Shown piece after piece: positions 52,545 through 63,409 of a DNA stretch of 64,000 nt (positions are counted from its first letter, which is position 1; every line of letters starts with the position of its first letter). Source of the stretch: Certhia americana (lineage: Eukaryota > Chordata > Aves > Passeriformes > Certhiidae); assembly GCA_018697195.1 (NCBI GenBank), contig CM031872.1:9245995-9309994 (forward strand), written 5' to 3'. The notes beneath the pieces are model-generated. The model saw nothing but the letters and a program-made list of their open reading frames with translations, was not told where the DNA came from and did no database searches. The translations under genes and the position numbers were made by a program.

Positions 52545-52755
52545 GAAACAACAGCAACTTGACCTGCATGGAGGACGGGCTGTGGTCCTTTCCTGAGGCC
52601 CTGTGTGAGCTGATGTGTCGAGCACCCTCCGTCGTCCCCAACGCAGATCTCCAGACCTCTCGCTGCCGAGAAGACAAGCACAAAGTGGGCTCGTTCTGCA
52701 AGTACAAATGCAAACCAGGTTACCACGTCCCTGGATCCTCCAGAAAATCAAGAAA
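52545..52755 (+). CDS. PAPPA: PAPPA exon G: end of sushi module 2, basic half of module 3
   Basis: This 211 bp exon has acceptor ctgttcttcccag and donor gtacgt. It completes glycine 340 and ends two bases into lysine 410. GNNSNLTCMEDGLWSFPEAL closes module 2 and offers two possible N-glycosylation sites (NNS, NLT). Module 3 starts at cysteine 364 and includes CREDKHKVGSFCKYKCKPGY and SSRKSRK. Modules 3 and 4 are known from work on the human protein to bind cell-surface glycosaminoglycan, and basic residues here are important; the homologue PAPPA2 lacks this property. Eleven Lys/Arg residues lie between 381 and 410, so surface binding is probably kept in this species. Nearly identical to human as I recall it. 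Confidence 0.96.
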
Positions 52756-53352
52756 GTACGTGAAAGGCTAAAGCTATGCCGTCAGCCTGGTTCAGAAAGC
52801 CACGAGTTAAAATGATTTTGGGAAGGGGTTGTTTATCACAGATTCCGCATGCCATAGGGAATAGCATGGAGCAATTCCTTCATGCAGATGGCTGTGCAGT
52901 GTCAGTTTAGGCACCCAGCTCACTTAGGGTTCTTTGAAAGTCCTGACCAGTGCTCAAAAAACAGACTTTACCTTAGAAATACCCCTTTGATATGCTGCCT
53001 GGGGAGTCCCCTTTGAAACCCTGCAGAAAAGGGTTAGTGCTGTCGTATACTTCTGACTCTGCACAAACCCACTTCAAACCGACCACAGCCCACAAGCCTG
53101 GGAAGCTGAGTTCTTGGGAGATGTATCCAAGGCCAAAAGAGGAGTTTAGGCTGGGCAGCTCAATGTTGGTTTTGCAAATAATCGTTATTTTTACTCAGAG
53201 ACCTCATGACGCAGATTCACAACTTGTTCCCCAAGTGTTAAAAGCTCGAGCACACCCATCTCCTGCAACCTGCTAGCAGGGCTCAGAGGCTTTAGAGGCT
53301 CCCAGCTGACTCAGCCCCTCACTAAATGTTGTTTTTTTTTCTGCACGAAAAG
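52756..53352 (+). other. PAPPA: PAPPA intron G-H, 597 bp
   Basis: A short intron with a gtacgt donor. The acceptor is a poly-T run at 53331-53340 followed by ctgcacgaaaag, so the bases next to the AG are purine-rich and the pyrimidine tract sits 12 bases upstream. No element was found inside. Confidence 0.9.
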
Positions 53353-53524
53353 GCGAGCCTTTAAGATCCAGTGCACACAAGATGGCACGTGGCTGCCAGG
53401 CGCCTGTGTGCCCGTCACCTGTGACCCTCCACCTTCCAAATTCCACGGGCTCTACCAGTGCTCCAATGGCTTCCAGTTCAACAGCGAGTGCCGAATAAAG
53501 TGCGAGGATGATGACAGTCAGTCG
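53353..53524 (+). CDS. PAPPA: PAPPA exon H: end of sushi module 3, first half of module 4
   Basis: This 172 bp exon begins with the last base of lysine 410 and ends in phase 0 at residue 467 before gtgagt. RAFKIQCTQDGTWLPGACVP closes module 3, with the first residues extending the basic run of exon G (…RKSRK-RAFK). VTCDPPPSKFHGLYQCSNGF and QFNSECRIKC form the front of module 4. Both pieces align with human PAPP-A without a gap except near the acidic end EDDDSQS, where the human reading I recall is slightly different. The acceptor has purines at -3 to -6 (aaaag), unlike the pyrimidine-rich acceptors elsewhere in the gene, but reading-frame continuity and homology fix the boundary. Confidence 0.95.
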
Positions 53525-54031
53525 GTGAGTCTCCTTTACCCAAATTACCTCAGCCCATACCAGTCTGGCTTTATCATATCTTCCCTAAGGACACTGGTCT
53601 TGGAGAGGCTGAAGGACATTGAACTCTTCCAAAACCAGGGAAATGCAGAAGGGAAAAACATAATTAAATTTGAGGGAGAGCCTGGAAATATTGTTTTAAA
53701 GACAGTAGTAACAGTATTGACTATTACCTGTAGAGGATTAGAAGTGACTGATTTACTCTTTCTGGACAGTAAGTGGTGAAATATCTGCCACAGCAGCTTT
53801 GTGATCTGGCTAAAAAATAAGGAGCAACATATGAAATTAAGCAGAATGTGAGTTATTTTACACTTATCCCATTTATTCACTCTGTTTTACCTTGCTTTTC
53901 TCTCCACTCCTTACCATTGCATATTTGTGCGTCCAGTGGTAATTTAACACTATAGGGATTACAACTATTCAGGTGAATTCTCTCTAAACTCTCGTGTTTT
54001 TCTGGCTGTGAAGTTGTCATTTGGCATCAGA

Positions 54032-54114
54032 GGTCAGATTCTCATCTGGCACAAATCAGTTTGTTGCCTTTGGCTTCCTGGGAGCAGTGTTCACTGATAT
54101 GAGAAGGTCTGGCC
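54032..54114. repeat. 83 bp element with inverted ends, likely fossil MITE
   Basis: The left end GGTCAGATTCTCAT pairs with the complement of the right end, GGCCAGACCTTCTCAT, allowing a 2 bp gap. The GGCCAGATTCTCATCT-like termini are typical of an old amniote palindromic repeat. The interior is not palindromic any more. Confidence 0.5.
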
Positions 54115-56634
54115 TCTGCTATCTTATTTGAAATGCCTAGTTTTCCTCACCAGAGGTAATTATAGTTTGTGAGATAAGTAACTTCTCCCAGAAGGGCTGC
54201 TGCTGCTCCCTATATGCTTGGGAAGAGAAAGTGGGGATGTGGAAGCTGCAGTTAGTGCAGGCACTGCTTGGAGCAGAGAGTGCTCTGACAAGGGCTGTTT
54301 AATATCATTCCAGAATCTGAGGACCTTTAAAAAGGTACCAACCCTGCCCTAGGGGCAGTTATGTGAAAGGCACCTCTGGTACCTGCTCCACATGTTAAAA
54401 GCCCCTGTTCCCTGTCCTCTGGCTGCCTTTTCCACAGGGACAACAGGCAGAGCCCCAGCATTTCACACCAGGGCACCTGGAAAAGTTTTCCTTGTTTATG
54501 ACTTGGAGTGAGGTTATGAGCAGTGTGAAATGAGAAATTGCAGGCATGGGTGCAGAGGGGTGGGAGCTCTGGGACACAGCAGCTGTGGCTTTGTGCATCC
54601 ACCACTTGATCAGAGGGGCAGCAATGCTAGTCAGGGGAACTGGGACCTCCAGGGCAATGACAGCAGGTGGAATGGGCTTGTGTTTGCTTTTAGACAAGGT
54701 GAACATGAAGAGGAGCTAGCAGTGGAGTCGGGGTTATAGCAATAATGAATTGAGCTCTGGAAAGGGAAAGATACAACTCTGTCTATTCATTGGGAGGGAG
54801 AGGAGTGACTGCTCAGCTGTGAAAGCACCCTGGGCGAAGGAGCAGATAAAATCTTGAGAAAGGAATTTACAGCAAAAAGTATTTTCAGACATCCCAGAAA
54901 ATAGGCTACAGAAGAAGAGCGAGGGCTCCTGGCACAAGCCAGAACCACTTGAGAGGTGTTAATTATTTAAGGATTAAACCCCACTAAGTCTCTCTCAGCT
55001 ATATAAGGTGATAATACACGCTGCATCCAAGCAAGAAACACAGCAGGGATTTTCACAAGAGATTTTGCAGGTCAGGGAATGATGGACAGTATGTTACTAT
55101 AGCAATGGATATCCTGGGATCTCTGAGTATGTTGCTGAAACTATACAAGAGTACCCCTTAAGCACAGCCAGCTCCGGGAACATAAATCAGGTTTCATGGT
55201 TCATCTCTGAGAATCGTGTTTGAACCCTGGCATGGAAATTGCAAGGGAAGTGCAGCACACTTGTTAAAACAGCAAATTGTGCTCAATTATAATTTAGCAA
55301 TTTATTCCTGACTTTGTCACCATGCTGAAAGATCATTACTTGGCTGCAAATACAGCATCTCTTAATCACCAGGAGTGTAATGGTCATTTAAGCAGGTACT
55401 TCCCCTGGCACCAGAGCAAGGGTCTTCCATTTCTGCATACTGTACACAAATCAAATCAACAGTAAGATCTAAATTAATCAATCTCTGCCAAACTGGCCCT
55501 TAGGTGAGAATCACCAAGCTGGATCTCACCCTGAGTCCATCTGCTCCATTATTCCTTTCATATGATTTCCTTATTACTTCTAGCAATGGCCAGATGTCTA
55601 GAGAAGGGAAAGCCGGTCCCACACTATAGTCTGCTGCTAAGACCACTTTGCATCTCACTAAACATTGTGTTCATTAAGAAAGCTGAGCAAAAAGGGGAAA
55701 GCATTAGTATATTAAGGATGAGACTACCACTGAAAGCTGAGCCCTCTTCCATGCCTGTACATGGGGTTTGTGCAGGTCCCTGTGCAACAATGGGTATGAG
55801 TTGTGGGGTAGAAGTTCTCCAAAAAGTTTGGCAGTCCTGCAGGGATCCCAGCATGTTCAGCACATCAAAGGATCCCCAGAGATATCCAGCACAGTGTCCA
55901 AAAGTAGGGTGGGTAGATTGCAGGCAACATGTCTGGCATAAGAAACGGGTGAGGAGAAGCAGAGATCCTGCATGATTCTCCCACCCAGTAAGACCCCCAC
56001 AGGAGTTTTGGAGCCCAACCACAGCAGACATCCTCCTGTTGAATGTCCCACATTGCCCCATGGCGGCTGGGCTCACAGATCCCACAGAACAGCTTGTTTG
56101 CATAGAAATCCCCAATGCCGTGAGGATAGATCTGACAAAAGATTGCCTATGCGCTCCTTTGTTGTTTTTAAAGGGCATGATATTTCCCCTTGGACTTTGG
56201 TATTCATTCTTCAGTATCATACAGAGAATCTCTTCTATAAGAGAAATGTCATATTCTATTCCTTGCCCATTCCCACACCAGAGGATTTTTTCATCCTCCC
56301 CACCTGCCTCCGTGTGTGTCCATCTCAGCCCCTTCGCCTGCTGTCACTCAAGGCAGCCAAGCTCTAAAGAGCACGTTCTGCCCTGCTAAGCTCATGTCCC
56401 GCTCTCCCTTCCTCCTTCAGATGGCCATTGGGGATACTTTCTTTTTCAAGACAGATGATGTAACTGGTTAGAAAATGAGAAGAGGAAAAAGGTTGTCTGC
56501 ATTCGATACCAACCTCTCTGTAACAAGGAGGAAGGCAAAAGGGGTGAAGGAGCCTTTATTGCAACATGACTGGGGCTGTTGTAAGGTGTAGACTTTGCAA
56601 GGGGCTTGGAAAGACCTTGAATTGCACAGAAGAG

Positions 56635-56636
<2 letters not shown>

Positions 56637-56665
<29 letters not shown>
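56637..56665. repeat. (GT)14 microsatellite
   Basis: Fourteen uninterrupted GT units, about 200 bp before exon I. Confidence 0.97.
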
Positions 56666-56667
<2 letters not shown>

Positions 56668-56861
56668 CACTGCAGGTTTCCTTTTCTTTATTCTTTGGAA
56701 GAAAACTCCTTCTTGTCCCCTCCAGGGCTGGCAGTCCCAACCAGGGGCTTTTCCAGCTCCAACAGAACTTTGCTCCCAGCTCAGCTCTCCTCACTTCTCA
56801 CTTCTCAACCTCTCCTTGTTATTTTTGGGTCAATCCTCATTATCTCCTTCCCCATTCCCAG

Positions 56862-57009
56862 GGCCGTGGGAGCAACGTGATCCACTGCCGGAAGGATGGC
56901 ACCTGGAGCGGGTCCTTCCACCTGTGCAGGGAGATGCAGGGACAGTGTGCTCTGCCCACCCAGCTCAACAGCCACCTGAAGCTGCAGTGTGCCGGCGGCT
57001 ATGGCATAG
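56862..57009 (+). CDS. PAPPA: PAPPA exon I: end of sushi module 4, start of module 5
   Basis: This 148 bp exon has acceptor cccattcccag and donor gtgggt. It starts in phase 0 and ends in phase 1. It encodes residues 468-516 plus the first base of glycine 517. GRGSNVIHCRKDGTWSGSFH closes module 4 and CREMQGQCALPTQLNSHLKL, then QCAGGYGIG, open module 5. The human protein as I recall it reads NGS where this one reads SGS, so a potential N-glycosylation site seems to be absent here. That comparison is from memory and needs an alignment. The exon is GC-rich and has more CpG than the earlier exons. Confidence 0.95.
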
Positions 57010-59604
57010 GTGGGTGAGCACCCCCAACACCTGTCCCCAGCTGGGAGCAGGCAGCAGGACACCAGGAAGAGGATGGGAATGGCAGGGAGGGAGGAAGGAG
57101 CCTGCAGTCCTTCAAGTCACTTTCTGTGGACCTGTTTGCCCGAGTGAGAACCTGCTACGGGAGGCTTTTCAGGGAAGTGCTTTTAAGAAATGTGAAGCTC
57201 TGAGAGGGCAGGCATCATGTAACATGCTCTGACTGCAGGCTCCTTGCAGGGCTTCCAGTTTCATGGTGTCCCTTCTTGGCCAGCTGGTTTTCAGGGGCAG
57301 CAGCATGCCAGGCTGTGCCAGAGACCCATCCAGTATGCAAAATACAGGAAGGGATTGTACCTGCTTTTGCTCTTACACTTCTGAAATGCCCCCAATCCTT
57401 GAGCTACATGCACAAACCCATGCTCCAGAAGCTGAAAGGCAGGGAGGCAACAGGAGAATGCAGCACCTGGATAATTCAAGTCTCCGCAGAAACAGTAAGA
57501 GACCAGCAGAGCATTGCCTTTGGTATGTCAGTTCTTTTGGAGCTGTTTTAAAGGGTCTGTTTTCCTCCTTCTTTCTGGGGTACCTGTTCCCTGTGCAAGG
57601 GGTGATGACCCCTGCCCTCAGCTTGGCTTTGTGTCACCCAGGCACAGGGAGGGATAGACACTCTGAGCTGTACATATGTATTGTATTTTCAGCCCCCATT
57701 TTGGGGGTCTCCCTGCTGTAAGGGCTGCAACAGGAGCTGTACTGCCTGCAGCCCACACAGGTTTGCGAGGCCCCTTCCTGCAGCCCCCCTCCCAGCCCCT
57801 GCCATCCCCCTCCTGCCTCCGCCTGTCCCTTTGAACTTGGAGAAATTTCCTCCTTGCGCGGCTCCCTCATTATATCGCAGCCATGCGGAGGACTACGAGC
57901 CTCCTTGTGTTCCCTCCCCGGGGAGGAGAACACGACCTGGATGAGATCACCGCTCTGTAATGATGCCAATTACAGATCATATATCAAAACAATTCCGACC
58001 CGCTCCTCTCCATGAGCGTGGTGGAGCGCGGGAGAGCGAGCGGCGAGGAGCTGCGGTGACTCTTAATGTGGAGAGGCGTTTTACCCTTGAGACGAGGTTA
58101 CCTCCAGGGCCAGACAGGTTTTTGCAAGGAGAGAAGCCCCAGTTCCTGGTTTTGAGGGGAGCATTTGAGTGCTGGGTGCCTGCCAGCTCTCGCTCCTGTC
58201 ACAGTGACTGTTGGCAGGTGCCAGTCCCAGGGACTGGTGGGCCTGACCCCAGGATGGGACCACACAGCATCGTGGAGGTGAGGGATGCATGGGGCAGACC
58301 CCCCACAAGACTGTGGCTCTCTCTGGAGAAGGATTTTGAGCTCAGAGAGGGCACAGTGGCTGCTGGCTCTCATCCTCAGCAGATGGAGACATACCACATG
58401 CTTTGTAGGCTCACCCAGCACCAGCTTTTGGGATCACATGTTGGGGTTTTCATCTCTTTGCATTTTTGAAAGCCTGATCGATGTCCTTTTGAAAAAGCGT
58501 CCACCATGCTTATGGAGAGGAAACAGTCATTCACTATGGGCATGGTGCTCTCACCCAGTAGGTCCTTGGAGCCACTTCCAGGTGTCCTGGGAAAGCAAAA
58601 TAAACCCCCAGCACTCCTCATTTTTCCAGCCTAGATCTGGCTGCTTCCACTGACTCCTCCAAGTGGAGAGAGTGAGAAGGCAGAAGCAGGTGGGAAAAAT
58701 AATAGCAACCAGTCGTGGTCACTCTGAATCCCACACAACTTCAGTAATTCCTCAGACACCTAATCTGCCCTTCCAGGCTGAGGCGTGTGTTGAGCCAAAG
58801 GTTCAGCTCTCCAAACCAGTGCAGAGATTAATTCCTCCCCCAGCACTGACTGGAGTGCAGAAATCCTAATGACATGTTTGCAGCAGCTGTGCCATTCAAG
58901 AGTGATTTTCCAGGGGGGAAATGGTAATGGTCCAACACACAAGGGCTTATGGTTGTGTCACTACAGGGCTCTGGGATATTGCTGCAGAGTATCGCAGCAT
59001 GTTTTAATAAAGAAAGGACAGGATTCCCACTGGGCATGACAGTTAATCAGAGAAAAAGCAGGTTTATGTGTGAACAAAGCCATCATTACCTTTCTGCATA
59101 CTTCTTATCAACTGTGGGGCTTGGGTGATAGCTGGTCTCCAATACCATTAGGTTTGGTCACCCTTTGGAAGATTATTATTGGATGTTTGTAAATCTGACA
59201 GATCAAACAATAGGTTTCTGCCATGTCATAGGTGAGAAGAGTTCAACAACCTCTCCCTAATCAGCCCCACTTCTTGAAAGAGCAGTTGAAATGGAAAAAG
59301 CCCTTCACATTGTCTTGATGATCTGAAAGTGCAATACATGACCCCCTTCTTGGAGCTAATAGTCAGAGAAATACTTATTCAAAAAGGCCCTGGAATACCT
59401 GCCACCCCCACGTTCTCCTGCCTAGTACAGGGTTGTACTCAGCACTTCACGTGTGGCTAGGAGATATGTGATAGTTATGGTTGACTGCTAATTGCAATTT
59501 AGGAAAAACGAGCTGTAATCCTGTCCTTCAGCTGGAAGGATGCTGGAAGGGTCAGAAGCTGCCTGCTTTATCCTTTAGCTTTATCCCCTTTGTGTTTTGA
59601 GTAG
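57010..59604 (+). other. PAPPA: PAPPA intron I-J, 2.6 kb, with a CpG-dense patch
   Basis: Non-coding sequence holding a CpG-dense patch at 57855-58093 (separate entry). No exon was found. The acceptor before exon J, tgttttgagtag, has a weak pyrimidine tract. Confidence 0.85.
57855..58093. promoter_or_regulatory. CpG-dense intronic patch, candidate regulatory element
   Basis: I count 19 CpG dinucleotides in about 240 bp, while the surrounding intron is CpG-poor. In the middle (57957-57998) is an AT-rich core with TAATGATG, CCAATTACAG and ATATATCAAA, flanked by GC-rich arms such as GCGCGG and GAGCGAGCGGCGAGG. The mix of homeodomain-like ATTA sites and CpG retention suggests an unmethylated enhancer or internal promoter. 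That is inference; no TSS motif was identified. Confidence 0.4.
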
Positions 59605-59714
59605 GCACGGAGTGTACCACCTCCTGTCTGGATCACAGTCACGAGCCCATCCTCCTGCGCGTGAACGAGACTGTGCAAGACATCCAGCACTGGATGAACC
59701 CTCAAAGAGTGAAG
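59605..59714 (+). CDS. PAPPA: PAPPA exon J: middle of sushi module 5
   Basis: This 110 bp exon completes glycine 517 and ends in phase 0 at residue 553 before gtcagt. It reads TECTTSCLDHSHEPILLRVN, then ETVQDIQHWMNPQRVK. The ECxxSCLDH motif and the HWxNPxRV end match the last sushi module of human PAPP-A. The asparagine of VNET is a possible N-glycosylation site, with a site at the same place in human as I recall it. Module 5 differs from modules 1-4 in having an intron just before its CxxxC motif. The remaining coding exons (closing of module 5, the last Lin12-Notch repeat, the C-terminal tail and stop) are not in the window. Confidence 0.94.
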
Positions 59715-61466
59715 GTCAGTGCCTGGCAACTGCGTGAACCACATCCTTTGTTGCGTTTTTATGAGCAGTGAGTGATCAGTGTTACCTGTGGAAAATGCAG
59801 AATTTGGACTTTTAGGGAAGAATTCCTGATTTTTCTTGTGTCTGTTACAGTAACATGGTGGCTTTCTCTCCAAGTGGCTTTCACTCCAAGTTGCTTTGTC
59901 TCTGTGTTTTGCAACTGAAAGTCAGTTCAAGGTAAAGGCCTCACATCAGTGGGGTTTGATCTGGAAATGGGATCCATGCCACAGGAAGATGTGATGGACA
60001 GCCAGAGAAAGGGCACTGGCCAGGCTTTATTTTCTTCCTCCTGTTCCGTATTTTGCATTCTTTGGATGGCAGGGCTGTATTTTTCAGTGCTGCTTCTGGA
60101 TGACAAAAGAAGCTGATACAGAGGGTTTTTCATTTCCCGACCCCGCAGAGCTGGCTGCGTGCTCCCTCCGCCCCTCTGCCCGCATGTGAGAGCTGCCTGC
60201 TCAGCACAGCCCCTTCCAGAGGTCACCACTTCTCCCTCCTGCCTGCTGCAGACACACAGCCAGCAGTAACTGCTCACAGCTCCCCGTCCTGAGTGTCCTC
60301 CAGCACACACCAGTGGCAGTGTGCCCTGCTGGCGATGTGCACATCCATGTGCAGTGCCTTGCACACACACACTCAGCCCCACAGGCAGCAAACAGCTGCT
60401 GGGTGTCATGCCCACGCTTGGGTGCCTGTGGGAGACACACTCACCTAACTCTTCCTGGAAACCCTCACGTTCCTACAAACAAACCAGGTGTTTGTGGCTT
60501 TATGGTATTTCTGCAGGTGTGGAAGTCTAACTGGACACGCTCAGGCATGTGGTGGAAGACGGTGGTACATCAGGTGTCACCAGGGTGCAAGTTACTGGTG
60601 GTGCTTGAGCAAACACCTCTGGCTTTTACATACTTGGTCCTGGCTTTGCAGGAGACTGTTTTATACACCTGAATTCCATTAAGAAGGAGAACAAGCAGCC
60701 AACACAGCCCCAGCATGTCCTGAGCAGCTTTGACAGTCTATTTGCTTCTCTACATGCCTAAATGTGTGCCCAGGGTATGAGATTTTTGAAATCTGGCCTT
60801 GGCTATGGGTAGCAAGTGGCTCCAGAACTCTCAACCACTTTGAACTTCACTATTTCACACAGAGCAAGAGAATAAATTTGGGAAAGGAATGGGAAACCTA
60901 AGTCCAGAGAATATGACGAGCTCATAATGTCCTTCCCAGCTTCCCATTTGCTCCAGATGCTGAGGTTTTGTGACTGCCTTAAGCTGAGGCTTTTCCAAGT
61001 CTCGGGCATGAAACAGAAAGAAAACCCCTATCTCTGTATGAGGGGCAATTTCTCACTGGCCCTTTCCTGAGTGCCAGACTTTAAAGTGGTTTGTAATTCA
61101 TGGGGAAATAAAGTGACAGCTTCCCTCCCGTTCTCTCTGCACTCCTTCACTTATTGATGCGGGTACGTGGAGGGAGCTGTAACGAGTTTTATACCTGCAG
61201 GTCTCTGGAGGGCTCATTAGGCAGCAGGGAAAACATAGAGTAGTAAAGGGGGAGGCAAGGGGAGTGAGGGATGGAGGAGAAATCATGGTTTCCAAGAGCA
61301 CAGTGGTAAATAACTCCTTTTTTTTTTTTTTCCCTGATGGTGAGGACCTTGCAAGAGCTTTAGGCCCTGAGCAGATACAAGTTCCATGTCACAAGTGCTT
61401 TGTAACTAGAGGGTGAGATTTGGGCTGGAAAACTTATGTCGGGAGGGAAGACATGCTGGAAGGGAT

Positions 61467-61484
61467 TAAAAAAAAAAAAAAAAA
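61467..61484. repeat. Poly-A tract
   Basis: About 18 A. Confidence 0.9.
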
Positions 61485-62933
61485 GTCCTTATTTAAAAAA
61501 TTGGTAAAATCAGTAGCTGTGAAACATCCATCTTATCCAACTCTGCAGATAAGGGGATGTCACCCACAGGGAGAAACGCTGCTTCTGGAGGGAGGGGGGA
61601 CACCCTGGAGAGATGGGAGTGGGATGCCTTGGAGGAAGGTCCCCATAGCAATGTGTTATATATCATTAATAACCCGTGTCTCTGTTTATGGGCAGTGACA
61701 GCTTTGCTGTTGTGCCATATGAGCACAGGGAGCAGCTGGTTGCATTTACACGGTGAGTCTTTGTGCATCTCTGAGTACTTGAATGACGCAAAGGAAACAC
61801 TTTTTGTTGCTGTAATTTCAGGCACAAGTAAAGTACAAATGAGGGCAGGATGGGATGAAGATAAAGGCAGGACTGATCTGTGGTGCCCACCTTTGAGGAG
61901 ATGGGGAAAGAGAAAACACAGGGAGAGCTGACAAGAAAAAATAAATAATTTGTCTGTAGCAGCTCAAGTAACATCTGTTATGGAAGAAAAATGGAAAGAA
62001 GGAACTATCCCTTCTTCTGAGGGTTGTTTAGAGCAGAGCTGTGCAAATCAGTTGATTTTTCGGTTCACTCAAAGTTCTCTTAAATTGAAAAAAAAATTAG
62101 AATTCCCTAATCAAAGTGACTCTTTTGTTATTGTGATTTTTGGTGAACCAAAAAATTGGAAGAAAAAACATGTTGGTTTGAACATAACGTAGCATTTCAT
62201 TTCCAGGGAGATTTTGTAAACTTTTTGTTTAGTGAAAATGAAAAGAAAAAAACACAACAAAAACATAGAAATTAAATGTCTTCTCAAGCAATAAACAACA
62301 ACAGATATTTCATTTCACAAAATGTCTAAATATTTTTGTGTTTTTCAGAATTGGTTTAGGTTGAGTTGCTTTGTTGGGTCTGAAACAGTTTGCTGAAATC
62401 AGTATAAGCTGGCAGTGTCTTTCAAATCAGTATTTTCAGCAAGACAAAAAAAAAAAAAAAATCACCTGAAACTTTCTGTGCATCTGTTCTGCTGTGGATA
62501 TGTTCAGGGCAGCCAGTGCTGTCCCCACAATTTTCCCTTCACTGTGTGTGGCACACAGAGCTGCTGAAGACACCGATGGATAGAGTTGCCAAGACTGAGT
62601 GTACAGGCAGTGGGAAGAAAAAAGGGAAATATCTCCGAGAGACAGCTTGACAGCTCTTTCCCATTGACTGCAGGGAAACAGAGCAGACACCTCATTTCTT
62701 AGGTTGTCTGAACTTGGGTTCTTGCCTCAGTGCTGGGTAGGGGCAGGCTGAGTAGTGTGGGGAGAGCTTTCAAAGGGTCTGCATGTCCCAGCTCTGCTGG
62801 GCTGAGTGTGGCCATGGCCCCTTTCCCCATGCAGACTGCAAGCCTTTGGGTTTAAAACGTCCAGAACTCCTTAGTGGGAATGTTCCTTAAATATTCCCCT
62901 AATCATTTAAGCTTTGCAGTTTTCCTCCTTAAT

Positions 62934-63205
62934 TTTTTTCTTTTCTTTTTCTTTTTCTTTTTTTTTTTTTTCTTGTTTTTTTTGGTTGTTTGGGTTTTTT
63001 GTTTGTTTGTTTGTTTTGGTTGGTTGGTTGGTTGGTTGGTTGGTTTGGTTTAGAGGTTGTGTGTGGTTTGGGGTTTTTGTTTGTTTGTTTTTGTTTTTTG
63101 GTTGTTTGGTTGTTTTTTTGTTGTTGTTGGTTGTTTTTGTTTTGGGGGGGGGTTGGGGGTTTTGGGTTTTTTTTTTGCGGAGGGAGTTGTTTGGAGGGTT
63201 TTTTT
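62934..63205. repeat. G+T low-complexity block, about 270 bp
   Basis: A C/T tract (62934-62971) passes into almost pure G and T up to about 63205. It includes seven TTGG units at 63018-63045 and a run of nine G at 63144-63152. Open frames across it are Phe/Gly/Val/Trp-only and artefactual. Confidence 0.95.
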
Positions 63206-63213
63206 AGAGTTTC

Positions 63214-63312
63214 AGGCTCATTTTACAGCAGAGAAACTGAGCCACAGAACAGTGATATGACCTACAGTGGTGCAGCAGCTCCACTCCTGGGAAGGCAGGA
63301 GATCCCATTCCA
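63214..63312 (-). mobile_element. MIR-like SINE fragment
   Basis: GGCTCATTTTACAGCAGAGA, AACTGAGCCACAGAACAGTG and ATATGACCTACAGTGGTGCA parallel the complement of MIR (CCCATTTTACAGATGAGGAA, ACTGAGGCACAGAGAGGTTA). The match fades after about 63285. Confidence 0.6.
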
Positions 63313-63409
63313 TCTGTAGCCCCCCCAAGTCCCCTTTCCTGGCAGCAGGGGCTGATCTCCTCACACATAAAGCCCTCGGTTAATTATCCTGTTCTTTAAT
63401 GCCTGGGGA

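Larger units (their letters stand above)
53525..56861 (+). other. PAPPA: PAPPA intron H-I, 3.3 kb
   Basis: It contains a short element with inverted ends at 54032-54114, an AT-rich block at 55240-55470 that might be conserved non-coding DNA, and a (GT)n microsatellite at 56637-56665. Open frames at 55562-56220 on both strands show no family resemblance. Confidence 0.85.

Noticed and set aside
55624..56220. 198-codon minus-strand frame in intron H-I
   Set aside because: No family resemblance, no promoter or polyadenylation context, and overlapping plus-strand frames of similar length suggest a stop-poor stretch.
62914..63319. Long Phe/Gly/Val/Trp-rich frames
   Set aside because: They translate the G+T low-complexity block in several frames at once.
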